Assembly: GCA_025354605.1 (NCBI GenBank)
Contig: JANXMN010000270.1
Span: 1 to 33,717 of the forward strand
Source of the DNA: Hymenobacter sp.
GTDB lineage: Bacteria > Bacteroidota > Bacteroidia > Cytophagales > Hymenobacteraceae
Length of the DNA stretch: 33,717 nt
Reading direction: 5' to 3'
The position numbers and the translations under genes are program-made. This document shows, piece after piece, positions 8,339 through 15,616 of this stretch. Below the pieces are notes generated by a model, which saw nothing but the letters and a program-made list of their open reading frames with translations, had not been told where the DNA came from and did no database searches. Numbering within the stretch: position 1 is the stretch's first letter; every line of letters starts with the position of its first letter.

Positions 8339-8755
8339 ATGACTTATTCCCTGAATCTGCTCACCACCTGGGCCCAGTGCGATGCCGTGCTGGCCTACGC
8401 CAACAGCAAGCTCGAACTGCTCAACTACCACGATACCCAGACCGGCCACCGCACCGGCAACCTCACCACCTCGGCCACCAAGGACAGCTCGGAGCTCACC
8501 GGCCTCAACGCCTACATCGCGGCCATGACCCCGGTGGTGCCCACCCTGCCCGCCGGCAAGGACCGCGACAAGCAAACCAACGACCTGCGCCTCAAAACCG
8601 ACCGCCGCGACACGCTGATGGCCCGCCAGAACCAGGTCGGCCCCGAAGCCCTGGTCGAGAGCGAGCTCGACAGCGCCCTGGTCGATGTGCAGCTGCCCGT
8701 CGGCGATGACCTCATCGCCCGGGTCACGGCCCACCGGGCCACGCTCTCGGCGTAG
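8339..8755 (+). CDS. Hypothetical 138-aa soluble protein
   Basis: I do not recognise the family. The start MTYSLNLLTTW at 8339 follows an AT-richer leader, and the coding sequence is normally balanced and Lys/Asp-containing, unlike the GC-rich shadows around it. There is no signal peptide or membrane segment. Residues 5-30 and 78-115 look helical (WAQCDAVLAYANSKLELL; DRDKQTNDLRLKTDRRDTLM), with a Thr/Ser-rich linker between them. One Cys (C14) is present. It is followed by a strong terminator. It may be transcribed with the XRE gene or from its own promoter. Sequence alone suggests no function. Confidence 0.65.
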   Translation: MTYSLNLLTTWAQCDAVLAYANSKLELLNYHDTQTGHRTGNLTTSATKDSSELTGLNAYIAAMTPVVPTLPAGKDRDKQTNDLRLKTDRRDTLMARQNQVGPEALVESELDSALVDVQLPVGDDLIARVTAHRATLSA

Positions 8756-8775
8756 CCGCGAGCCGTTAGCCATTG

Positions 8776-8811
8776 AAAAGGCCGCCCCGGAGTACCGGGG
8801 CGGCCTTTTTT
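8776..8811. terminator. Rho-independent terminator between converging genes
   Basis: AAAAGGCCGCCCCGG, an AGTA loop, then CCGGGGCGGCCTTTTTT. It ends the 8339-8755 gene and, with TTTTC on the other strand, probably also the minus-strand sensor gene that stops at 8855. Confidence 0.9.
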
Positions 8812-8819
8812 GGGGAGGC

Positions 8820-8858
8820 GTAGCGCAGGAGCAGCGCCGACTACGAAGTCCGCGCTAC
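8820..8858. repeat. REP-like inverted repeat with AAGTCCGCGC core
   Basis: GTAGCGC (8820-8826) pairs with GCGCTAC (8852-8858), with an inner GACT-ACGA-AGTC hairpin. The stop codon of the 8855-10741 gene (CTA on the plus strand) lies inside it. A related hairpin with GAGTCCGCGC is at 33658-33680. Confidence 0.5.
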
Positions 8859-10741
8859 TCCTCGGCGGGCAGCGCGGCGGCCGGGGTGCGGCCGGCGGCC
8901 AGGTCGGCGGCGGCCATCTTCTTGTAGAGGCGGGTTTTGGCGCGGCGCACGCTGGCCGGGTCGATGTTGAGCAGGGCCGCGATTTCCTTCGTGGCCAGGC
9001 GAATGTGGAAGTAGCAGTACAGGCGCTGCTCGTTGCTGGTGAGGGCCGGGTAGCGGGCCTGCAGCTCCTCGAAAAAGCGCGGGTGCACCTGCTCGAAGTG
9101 GCGCTTGAACCGGCCCCAGTCCTCGTCCAGGTGCAGGCTCGATTGCAAAATCGACTTAATGCCGGCCAGCTCCTTGCGCTGCTCCGGGCTCCGCAGGCTC
9201 AGCTCCTGCATCTGCTGCCGGAGCTCGGCCAGCAGGGCGTTTTTCTGCTGCACGTAGAGCGTGGTGGAGGCCAGCTCGCGCTGGTTGGCTTCGAGCTGGC
9301 TTTGCAGCTCCTGGTTGGTGGCCTGCTGCTGCTGCTGGTCGTCGGTCAGCTGCCGGGTTTGCTGCTCGTGGGCCTGCTGGCGGCGCTGCATGGCCAGCAG
9401 GGCCGTCTGGATGTGCTGGTTCTGGAGCGTGATTTCGCGGTGGCGCAGCTCCTGCCGCTGAATGTCGAGGGCGAGGTGGTCGGCTTCGCGCTCTTTGGCC
9501 AGCAGGGTTTGCTGCAGGCTTTGAAAGCGAATGCTCAGGGCCGCCGAAAAGCCCAGCGCGTGCGCCAGAATGGCCAGGTCGGGCAGCAGCTGGTTGCCGT
9601 TATTGTCGAAGTTCACGAAGACGTGGTACCCCGCGATGAGCACGATGAAGCCCAGCGGCAGCACGTTGGCCAGCAGGTAGGGCCGGGCCAGCGGCAGCCG
9701 CCGGCGGTAGGCCACCACCCCAATGGCCAGCAGCAGCCCCACCGTGCCCAGCACCAGCAGGTTGTCGTAGAGCAGGCTGTACTGGTTGAGGTAGAAGCCG
9801 CTCAGGTTCACCAGCGCGACGACTACCGCGAACGCGCCGTAGCCCCGCAGCGCGTAGCGCAGCGCGGCATCGAGGCGCGGCAGCCGGGCCGGCAGCAGCA
9901 GGTAGGCGCGGGTCATCTGCCCAAACCCGACGAGCATCAGCACCACGCTCAGGTGCATGGCCACGTTGTTGAGGGTGTAGGCGTAGCTGCGGCCATCGGC
10001 CAGCACCAGCTGGCTGAACACCGGGCTCGGCCACAGCACCTTGAAATACCCCCGAAACGCCGTTACGTACAGCGCCGCCCCCACCTGCGTGCCCAAGTAA
10101 TACAGCGTGCTGCGGTCGCGGAAGCGCACGTAAGCGGGCAGGTTGGTGAGCAGCAGCAGCAGCAGCGCCGTGAGCGACACCGCCCAGGCCGCGCTGTAGA
10201 AGCGGTCCGTCTGCTGCACCACGGCTGCCTGCTCCAGGCGCACCCGCAGGCGCACGGCGGGCGGGAGGGCCGCGCGCGCACTCAGGGCTACCCGCACGTA
10301 CACCGTGGTGGTGCTGCGGCCCGGCAGCCGCACCGGCAGCCCCCCCTTCACGCGCTGGCTATCGGTGGGCGCGGCCACGCCCGCCCGGTGCGTGCGCCAG
10401 GCCTGGGCATCATTGTCGAAATAAAGGAGGGTGTTGTCCAGGTTGGGCAGCACCGTGAGCTGGCAGGCTTCGGCGTAGCGGCCGGGGTTGTGGAGCGCCA
10501 GCTTCAGCCAGTAGCGGCGGGCGCGGGCCGGGTGCAGCGAGTCGGCCGGCACGAAGGCCAGGGTAGTATCGGTGCGGATTTGCGCCCAGGTATAGCCCCG
10601 GTCGGGCAGCACGCCCACGCGCACTACTTCCAGGCCCGCCGGGGCCGGCTGCGCCCCCACGCGCAGCATACCGCCGAAAATGAGGAGCAGGAGCAGGCAG
10701 GTCTTGGGGAGCACAGCAGCAGCATTGGGCGGCGGGAACAC
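8855..10741 (-). CDS. 7TMR-DISM membrane sensor with coiled coil and LuxR-like HTH output
   Basis: 628 aa, with a GTG start at 10741 just before a hydrophobic signal segment (TCLLLLLIFGG). Residues 35-175 form the periplasmic 7TMR-DISMED2-type jelly-roll domain (RYWLKLALHNPG, TTVYVRVALS). Residues 180-405 contain about seven membrane segments (VSLTALLLLLLTN, LLVLGTVGLLLAIGVVAY, FIVLIAGYHVF). Residues 408-515 are a Gln-rich coiled coil. Residues 545-612 match the HTH output module usual in Bacteroidota sensors (HPRFFEELQARYPALTSNEQ, then KEIAALLNIDPASVRRAKTR). It should sense a periplasmic ligand and act on DNA or a partner from the membrane. The ligand is unknown. It starts 33 bp after the DinB gene stop and may share its transcript. 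Confidence 0.85.
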   Translation of the reverse strand: MFPPPNAAAVLPKTCLLLLLIFGGMLRVGAQPAPAGLEVVRVGVLPDRGYTWAQIRTDTTLAFVPADSLHPARARRYWLKLALHNPGRYAEACQLTVLPNLDNTLLYFDNDAQAWRTHRAGVAAPTDSQRVKGGLPVRLPGRSTTTVYVRVALSARAALPPAVRLRVRLEQAAVVQQTDRFYSAAWAVSLTALLLLLLTNLPAYVRFRDRSTLYYLGTQVGAALYVTAFRGYFKVLWPSPVFSQLVLADGRSYAYTLNNVAMHLSVVLMLVGFGQMTRAYLLLPARLPRLDAALRYALRGYGAFAVVVALVNLSGFYLNQYSLLYDNLLVLGTVGLLLAIGVVAYRRRLPLARPYLLANVLPLGFIVLIAGYHVFVNFDNNGNQLLPDLAILAHALGFSAALSIRFQSLQQTLLAKEREADHLALDIQRQELRHREITLQNQHIQTALLAMQRRQQAHEQQTRQLTDDQQQQQATNQELQSQLEANQRELASTTLYVQQKNALLAELRQQMQELSLRSPEQRKELAGIKSILQSSLHLDEDWGRFKRHFEQVHPRFFEELQARYPALTSNEQRLYCYFHIRLATKEIAALLNIDPASVRRAKTRLYKKMAAADLAAGRTPAAALPAEE

Positions 10742-10774
10742 AAAGATGTAGCGCCGGCTGCGGCCGCGCGTCGG

Positions 10775-11302
10775 CTACATCGTCTGCGCGTCGGCATTCG
10801 GCCCGTAGATGTAAGGCACCGGTACGTCCAGCAGGCGCAGGTACACGCTTAGCTGCCCCCGGTGATGAATGGTGTGGCTGATGAGGTGGCGCACCGTGGC
10901 CGCCCGCGACTGCTGCATGATGACGTGCGGGCCGTGGCGCAGGGTCCAGGTCACGGCCCAATCGGCGGGGCTGGCGGCGGCCAGCAGGGTGCGCGCGGCC
11001 GCCCCCTCGGCATCGAATTGCCGGAGCAGCGCCTCGGTATCAGCCGGCTTGGGCGTGCTGAAATCCATGGTCGCCAGGTCGACTTCGGTGCTTTGCAGGG
11101 CGCTTTCGATGCCGCCCAGCATGTCGGCCGTGTGCCAGGCCAGCTTGCCCAGGGTCATCGACTTCGGGTGCGGCTGCCAGCCAAAGTAGTCTTCGGGCGC
11201 GCGCTCCAGCACCCGGCGGGTGAGGAGCCGCTCATGGTCGAGCTCGGTGAGGAGGTCTTGCGCGGCGGGTACGATGGCGGGGGCAATGGGTTCGGCTTGC
11301 AT
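10775..11302 (-). CDS. DinB-family protein
   Basis: 175 aa. The ATG at 11302 (MQAEPIAP) is preferred over a TTG 30 bases upstream. The protein has the DinB/YfiT four-helix pattern: an N-terminal helix with LDHERLLTRRVLE, then KLAWHTADM (H57), and ISHTIHHRGQLSVYLRLL near the end (H143, H146, H147). The histidines at the second and last helix are candidate metal ligands of this putative metal-dependent thiol-transferase/hydrolase family. This is not the DNA polymerase also called DinB. The WYL regulator lies upstream on the same strand (131-bp gap), and an inverted repeat sits in its promoter region. The substrate is unknown; family members include mycothiol- and bacillithiol-dependent enzymes. 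Confidence 0.85.
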   Translation of the reverse strand: MQAEPIAPAIVPAAQDLLTELDHERLLTRRVLERAPEDYFGWQPHPKSMTLGKLAWHTADMLGGIESALQSTEVDLATMDFSTPKPADTEALLRQFDAEGAAARTLLAAASPADWAVTWTLRHGPHVIMQQSRAATVRHLISHTIHHRGQLSVYLRLLDVPVPYIYGPNADAQTM

Positions 11303-11347
11303 GCGAATGGGGGCGAGTGGTTGATGACCCAAAGCACGCGGGCGGTA

Positions 11348-11365
11348 CTGACAGCAGTATGTCAG
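11348..11365. promoter_or_regulatory. Inverted repeat upstream of the DinB gene, putative operator
   Basis: CTGACA-gcagta-TGTCAG, a perfect 6-bp inverted repeat lying 46-63 bp before the DinB ATG. On the minus strand a TGCTTTGG sequence (-7-like, first A replaced by G) follows about 10 bp downstream, so a protein bound here could overlap the -33 region. The adjacent WYL regulator is the obvious candidate binder. Confidence 0.45.
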
Positions 11366-11395
11366 CAGTTGGTTGGAGCGGGGAAGTATTTTTTC

Positions 11396-11427
11396 GAACG
11401 GTCATGCTGATTGAACGTCGTGCTGAT
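11396..11427. repeat. Imperfect direct repeat GAACG(G)TC(A/G)TGCTGAT
   Basis: GAACGGTCATGCTGATT is followed at once by GAACGTCGTGCTGATA. The core resembles the arms of hairpins at 26714-26748 (GCGTCATGCT) and 32515-32548 (TGACGTTC), so it may be a decayed copy of an intergenic repeat family. Confidence 0.35.
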
Positions 11428-11433
11428 ACGCTC

Positions 11434-12390
11434 CTACTCCCCATCCATCGCCGCCACGGCCGCCTGTGCCAGTGCCCGCGCCCGCTGCCGCAGCTCGGGC
11501 GGCGACACTACCGCTACCTGCCCGGCAAACAGCAGCAGCCAGCGCGCCAGCGTATCGAGGCAGCCCACCCGAAAGGTGACCTCCAGGCCCGCGTCGGCCG
11601 TGGGCACTTCCTGCGTCCAGCCAAAATGGTGCTTGTTTTCGTGCACGTGCGGCAGGGCTTCGGGGGCGAAGCGCACCACGGCCACCAGCAGCGGGCGACG
11701 GGCAGCCTGGGCGGCCCAGTAGGTTTGCAGGGTGTCGGGCCGGGCGGCAAACTGCTCGGCCAGCACCCGCAGCCCGGCAATGCGGTCGAGCCGAAAATCG
11801 CGAAACTCCTGCCGCAGCCGGCAGAAGGCCACCAGGTGCCAGTATTGCCCGAAGTAGATGCCAATGGGTTCCACCTGCCGTTGCGAGGGCGCGCCCTCGT
11901 AGCCGGCGCGGTAGTCGAGGGCCACCACCTGCCGGTTGGCAATGCTGCCCAGCAGCTGCTGGTGCAGGTTGGCCGCCAGCGGAGGCGTGCCGTGCGGGTG
12001 CCGGGCCGGCAGAATGGTAATGCGCGGGCTCAGGGCGGCCAGGTAGTCGCGGTCGGTCCGGCGCAGCACGGCGCGCAGCTTGTCCATGGCCGCCCGGCTG
12101 AGGGCGGCCGTGTGGGCATCGGTGAGCTGGGCCACCAGCTCCTCGGCCACGAGCAGGGCCGTGGCTTCCTCGCGGGTAAACATCACCGGCGGCAGGCGGT
12201 AGCCCTCGGCCAGCGAGTATCCCACCCCGGCCTCGCCGGCCAGGGGCACGCCGGCCTGCTCCAGGGTGCGCAGGTCGCGGTACACGGTGCGCAGGCTCAC
12301 CCCGAAGCGGGCGGCCAGGTCCGCACCCTTCACCACCCGGTGGGCCTGCAGTTGAATAAGAAGGGCGGCGATGCGGTCGAAGCGGTTCAT
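11434..12390 (-). CDS. WYL-domain transcriptional regulator (YafY-like)
   Basis: 318 aa, ATG at 12390. Residues 1-58 are an HTH_11/DeoR-like winged helix (FDRIAALLIQLQAHRVVKG, then RFGVSLRTVYRDLRTLEQAG). Residues 62-70 (YSLAEGYRL) follow the usual linker. The WYL domain covers about 140-235 (LDYRAGYEGA, VEPIGIYFGQYWHLVAFC, FRLDRIAGLRVL), and a WCX-type C-terminal extension runs to 310. WYL domains are ligand-sensing modules, and YafY-like regulators in Bacteroidota and other bacteria are often found beside DinB-family genes, as here. The start is 8 bp after a TACTTTG -7-like element on the same strand. Effector and sign of regulation cannot be read from sequence. Confidence 0.9.
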   Translation of the reverse strand: MNRFDRIAALLIQLQAHRVVKGADLAARFGVSLRTVYRDLRTLEQAGVPLAGEAGVGYSLAEGYRLPPVMFTREEATALLVAEELVAQLTDAHTAALSRAAMDKLRAVLRRTDRDYLAALSPRITILPARHPHGTPPLAANLHQQLLGSIANRQVVALDYRAGYEGAPSQRQVEPIGIYFGQYWHLVAFCRLRQEFRDFRLDRIAGLRVLAEQFAARPDTLQTYWAAQAARRPLLVAVVRFAPEALPHVHENKHHFGWTQEVPTADAGLEVTFRVGCLDTLARWLLLFAGQVAVVSPPELRQRARALAQAAVAAMDGE

Positions 12391-12398
12391 GGCGGCGG

Positions 12399-12405
12399 CA
12401 AAGTA
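12399..12405 (-). promoter_or_regulatory. -7-like element TACTTTG before the WYL gene
   Basis: On the minus strand TACTTTG ends 8 bases before the ATG at 12390, close to the Bacteroidota -7 consensus TAnnTTTG with one base missing. A transcript from here would have almost no leader. No good -33 TTG was found. Confidence 0.4.
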
Positions 12406-12447
12406 GGTCCCACCGGGCAGTTGGGGGCGCGGGGGCGCGTTGGGCCT

Positions 12448-12455
12448 TACTTTTC
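12448..12455 (+). promoter_or_regulatory. -7-like element TACTTTTC before the small divergent gene
   Basis: It matches TAnnTTTG at 7 of 8 positions and ends three bases before the ATG at 12459, which implies a leaderless transcript. It shares the 68-bp divergent region with the WYL promoter. Confidence 0.4.
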
Positions 12456-12458
12456 GGC

Positions 12459-12758
12459 ATGCTAACGCCTCCTCCGCTCCTGTGCGTTGCGGCGGCCTGG
12501 CCCCTGCCGGGCCTGGGGCTGCTGGTGCTGCCCGCCGGCCCCACCCCGGCGCTGGCCGCCTACGCCCTGCACACGGCCCTAGCCGTGGAGGTGCGTCTGC
12601 CCGATGGCCGGCGCTGGTCCGCCACCGCCACGGTGGAAGAGGTCAGCCGGGCCGGAACCCCGGCCGCCGACCCGCAGCGGGCGCTGCTCCTGACCCTGGA
12701 GCTGCCGGAGCTGCTCCCGCCTGGGGCCGGAATCTGGCTGTCGGGGCTCCTTCGATGA
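12459..12758 (+). CDS. Hypothetical 99-aa protein divergent from the WYL regulator
   Basis: Family not recognised. The start at 12459 is supported by the -7-like element just before it. The N-terminal 35 residues are Leu/Pro/Ala-rich. Residues 38-60 (HTALAVEVRLPDGRRWSATA) and 75-99 (ALLLTLELPELLPPGAGIWL) look like beta-strand pairs of a small soluble domain. There is no clear signal peptide. The high GC content leaves other frames open, but this one has the more protein-like strand pattern. It shares a divergent promoter region with the WYL gene and could be under its control. Confidence 0.5.
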   Translation: MLTPPPLLCVAAAWPLPGLGLLVLPAGPTPALAAYALHTALAVEVRLPDGRRWSATATVEEVSRAGTPAADPQRALLLTLELPELLPPGAGIWLSGLLR

Positions 12759-12961
12759 AGGGTGCGTGAAAGCAGCAGGAAGAAAGCCGGGCATTTATTC
12801 ACGGGCCGTCAGCCGCCCGACAACCAACCCGGCCGCAGGTTTAATTCCGCCCGAAAATATTTCAAAGATTTCGGCATGGAACTAGTTAAGGAGCCTTTCG
12901 ATTTGCGTAAATTGCCGGACCATCGCTCATTGCCCCGGTATTTAGCTCCTTTATACTGCGT
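12759..12961. other. AT-richer leader of the DUF5686 gene
   Basis: 203 bp of lower GC content with no gene that I can support. It probably holds the promoter of the 12962 gene. TATTTAG at 12939-12945 is a poor -7 candidate, and no -33 partner is convincing. Confidence 0.35.
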
Positions 12962-15541
12962 ATGAAATTCCTTGCTCCGTTGCTCCTGGTGTGCCTGTTG
13001 GCGCTGCCAGCCGCGGCCCAGCGTATCGTTATTAGTGGTCAGGTGGTGGAAGCTGCCAACGGCGAGCCGGTGCCGTTTGCGTCCCTCTTCGTGCCTAAAA
13101 CCAGCTTCGGCGTCACGGCCGACGTGGAGGGCAAGTTCAAGCTGGCCATTTCCGGCCCGGCCGATTCCATCGCGGTATCGGCCATTGGCTTTGCCACCCA
13201 GCGCCGCAAGCTCACCGACGCGCCCACCCAGTCGATTTTGTTCCGGATGAAAGCCGGGGGCGTAACGCTAGGCGAGGTGTTCGTGAGCTCGCGCCAGCCC
13301 GAAAACCCGGCCTTCCGCATTCTGCGCGAGGTGCAGAAGCACAAGCCTGAAAACGCCCGCCTCACCCTCAAGGCCGCCGAGTACGACTCCTACAACCGCA
13401 TCGAAACCAGCCTGATGAACCTGCCGGCCGCCCTCAACCGGCGCAAGGCCGTGCGCGACATCCGGGCGCTGGCCGTGCGCCAAGGGGCCGCCAGTGCTTC
13501 CGACCCCGACGCCCCGCTGCCCATTTTCGCCTCCGAAGTAGGCTCGCGGGTGTACCAGCGCAACAACCCACTACGCCGCCGCGAAGATTTGCTGCACAAG
13601 CAGATGCGTGGCGTAGGCCCACGCGAGGGCTCGGTCCTGAGCCAGATGCTGGGCTCCAACTTCCAAAACTTCGACTTCAACCCCAACTGGCAGAACGTGC
13701 TGGGCAAGGACTTCATCTCGCCCATTGCCGAGGGTGGCCGCGGCACCTACGACTATGAGCTGCAGGATTCGGTATTCGTGGGCAAGGACTACTGCTACAA
13801 AATCGCCGTCACGCCCAAGCGCAGCCACGACCTGGCCTTCAAGGGAACCATCTGGATTACCAGCGAGAGCTATGCCCTGCGCCGTGCCGACCTCGTGGCC
13901 AGCCCCGAAGCCAACATCAACTTTGTGGACGACCTGCGCATTGCCCAGGAGCTGACCTCGCCGCAGGATGGTCCGGGCCTGCCCATCCGCACCAAGCTGC
14001 TTATCAGCGTGCGGCCCTCTGAGAAGCAGGCCGCTATGCTCATTCGCTACACCACCGTGGCCAGCAACTTCGTGCGCAACCAGCTCCACGGCGAGGCCGG
14101 CTTCTACGACCAGCCCATCGTGTCGTCGCTAATGGAACCGGTTACCGATTCCCCGGCTGGGGGCCTGCTCAGCGGCCTGCCCCAGGGCGGGGCCGGCGGC
14201 TACTTCGACGCTCACCGCCCCGACACGCTGAGCCTGAGCGAGCGCCAGAACTTCGCCGTGCTCGACTCGGCCAAGTCGCTGCCCTCGGTGCGCAACCTGC
14301 TCGACTGGGTCGACCTGTTCGTGAACGGCTACAAGCGCGTGGGCAAGCTCGACATTGGTCCCATCGTCGGTCTCTACGCCCACAACGACTTTGAGGGCGA
14401 CCGCCTGCGCTTTGGCTTTCGGACCACCCCGCTCATCAGCCGCGACTGGCTGACCCAGGGCTACGTGGCCTACGGCACCAAGGACGGACGTTTTAAATAC
14501 GGTATACGCGAGAGCTACATCGCCGAGCGGCGCCACTGGACGGTGTTCTCAGCCGAGTTCAAGCACGATGTGGAGCAGTCGGCCCTGCTCGACAACGACT
14601 TCCTCGACAACAACAGCTTGTTTTCGACGGCTTCGAGATGGGGCCGCTGGAAGCAGCGGTTTGTCGACGATGACCCCAACAAACTGCCCCTGCCGGGTGG
14701 CCCTGTGCTGCGCGACCTAGCCTCGCTGAGCGTGCAGCGCGACCTGTTTCACGGCTTTACCCAAACCATGACGGCTCGCTACCAGAGCATCAACCGCCTC
14801 TACGAGCATCCCAACTCAATGCCGGTGAACGAGAAGCAGCGGCCCAACACACTGCATCTGAGCGAGCTGGTATTCGAGTCGCGCTATGCTCCCGACGAAA
14901 CCTTGGTGCAGAGCGAGAACCGCCGCCGCGCCGTCGGTCTGAAGCGCCTGCCCGTGTTTGGGTTTCGCTATACGCTGGGCGTGCTCTCGCGCAACCGCAG
15001 CACCACCTACCACAAGTTCAATCTGTCGGTGACGCACAGCTTATCGGTGGGTTACCTGGGCCGACTCAACTATCGGGTCGAGGGCAGCTACATTCCCACC
15101 GCCTTGCCGTCGCTCATCCTGAAAGCCCCGCTGGGCAACCAGACGCCATTCTACAATGTCAATGCGTTCAACCTGATGAACTATTTTGAGTTTGTGACGG
15201 ACCGCTCGGTGTCGCTGCGCCTCGACCAGCACTTTGAAGGCTTGCTGCTGAATGCCATTCCGGTTATCCGCAAGCTGAACTGGCGCCTGGTGGGCACGGC
15301 GAACATTCTGTACGGCGAGCTGTCGGAGAATGCGCGCGATGCCAATGGCAACGCACCCGAACTGGGCAGCATTCACGAGCCTTATGTAGAAGCCGGCTAC
15401 GGGGTCGAAAACATCTTCAAGTTTCTGCGGGTCGACTTCATCCACCGCCTCACCTACCGCGACCAGCTACCGGACAGATTCTCGAATGCCCCCGACCACA
15501 GCAACTTCGGCATCAAGTTCAGCGCCCAGTTCCGTCTGTAG
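12962..15541 (+). CDS. DUF5686 outer-membrane protein with carboxypeptidase-like regulatory domain
   Basis: 859 aa. The ATG at 12962 begins a signal peptide (MKFLAPLLLVCLLALPAAAQ). Residues 21-105 form a carboxypeptidase-D regulatory-like beta-sandwich (ISGQVVEAANGEPVPFASL, then SAIGFATQRRKL), as in many TonB-dependent and surface proteins of Bacteroidota. The rest matches DUF5686: an N-terminal part (FRILREVQKHKPENARLTLK, YDSYNRIETSL) and a C-terminal region of alternating strands ending in FGIKFSAQFRL, typical of an outer-membrane barrel. The family is widespread in Bacteroidota with no settled function; a role in outer-membrane or surface maintenance is a guess. It is a single gene with its own terminator. 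Confidence 0.88.
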   Translation: MKFLAPLLLVCLLALPAAAQRIVISGQVVEAANGEPVPFASLFVPKTSFGVTADVEGKFKLAISGPADSIAVSAIGFATQRRKLTDAPTQSILFRMKAGGVTLGEVFVSSRQPENPAFRILREVQKHKPENARLTLKAAEYDSYNRIETSLMNLPAALNRRKAVRDIRALAVRQGAASASDPDAPLPIFASEVGSRVYQRNNPLRRREDLLHKQMRGVGPREGSVLSQMLGSNFQNFDFNPNWQNVLGKDFISPIAEGGRGTYDYELQDSVFVGKDYCYKIAVTPKRSHDLAFKGTIWITSESYALRRADLVASPEANINFVDDLRIAQELTSPQDGPGLPIRTKLLISVRPSEKQAAMLIRYTTVASNFVRNQLHGEAGFYDQPIVSSLMEPVTDSPAGGLLSGLPQGGAGGYFDAHRPDTLSLSERQNFAVLDSAKSLPSVRNLLDWVDLFVNGYKRVGKLDIGPIVGLYAHNDFEGDRLRFGFRTTPLISRDWLTQGYVAYGTKDGRFKYGIRESYIAERRHWTVFSAEFKHDVEQSALLDNDFLDNNSLFSTASRWGRWKQRFVDDDPNKLPLPGGPVLRDLASLSVQRDLFHGFTQTMTARYQSINRLYEHPNSMPVNEKQRPNTLHLSELVFESRYAPDETLVQSENRRRAVGLKRLPVFGFRYTLGVLSRNRSTTYHKFNLSVTHSLSVGYLGRLNYRVEGSYIPTALPSLILKAPLGNQTPFYNVNAFNLMNYFEFVTDRSVSLRLDQHFEGLLLNAIPVIRKLNWRLVGTANILYGELSENARDANGNAPELGSIHEPYVEAGYGVENIFKFLRVDFIHRLTYRDQLPDRFSNAPDHSNFGIKFSAQFRL

Positions 15542-15568
15542 GTAAGTGAATGCTCACCAATCTAGGAG

Positions 15569-15599
15569 GTCCTTCCTGGCATTTGCCGGAAGGACTTTC
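15569..15599 (+). terminator. Rho-independent terminator after the DUF5686 gene
   Basis: GTCCTTCCTGGC, an ATTT loop, then GCCGGAAGGAC followed by TTTC. One unpaired T interrupts the stem. Confidence 0.75.
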
Positions 15600-15600
15600 G

Positions 15601-15608
15601 TATTTTAG
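15601..15608 (+). promoter_or_regulatory. -7-like element TATTTTAG before the sensor-zinc ribbon gene
   Basis: It matches TAnnTTTG at 7 of 8 positions, eight bases before the ATG at 15617 and directly after the previous terminator. It suggests an independent, nearly leaderless transcript. Confidence 0.35.
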
Positions 15609-15616
15609 GCCCATCC

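Noticed and set aside
7499-8773. 424-codon minus-strand frame over the XRE and 138-aa genes
   Set aside because: It runs through a strong terminator region and lacks any recognisable domain.
8810-10852. 680-codon plus-strand open frame
   Set aside because: It is the shadow of the 7TMR-DISM gene, which has clear domains on the minus strand.
10775-11302. DNA polymerase IV (dinB)
   Set aside because: The protein belongs to the unrelated small four-helix DinB/YfiT family and has no polymerase motifs.
12762-12965. 67-codon plus-strand frame before the DUF5686 gene
   Set aside because: It lies in an AT-rich leader, overlaps the real start, and has no protein-like pattern.
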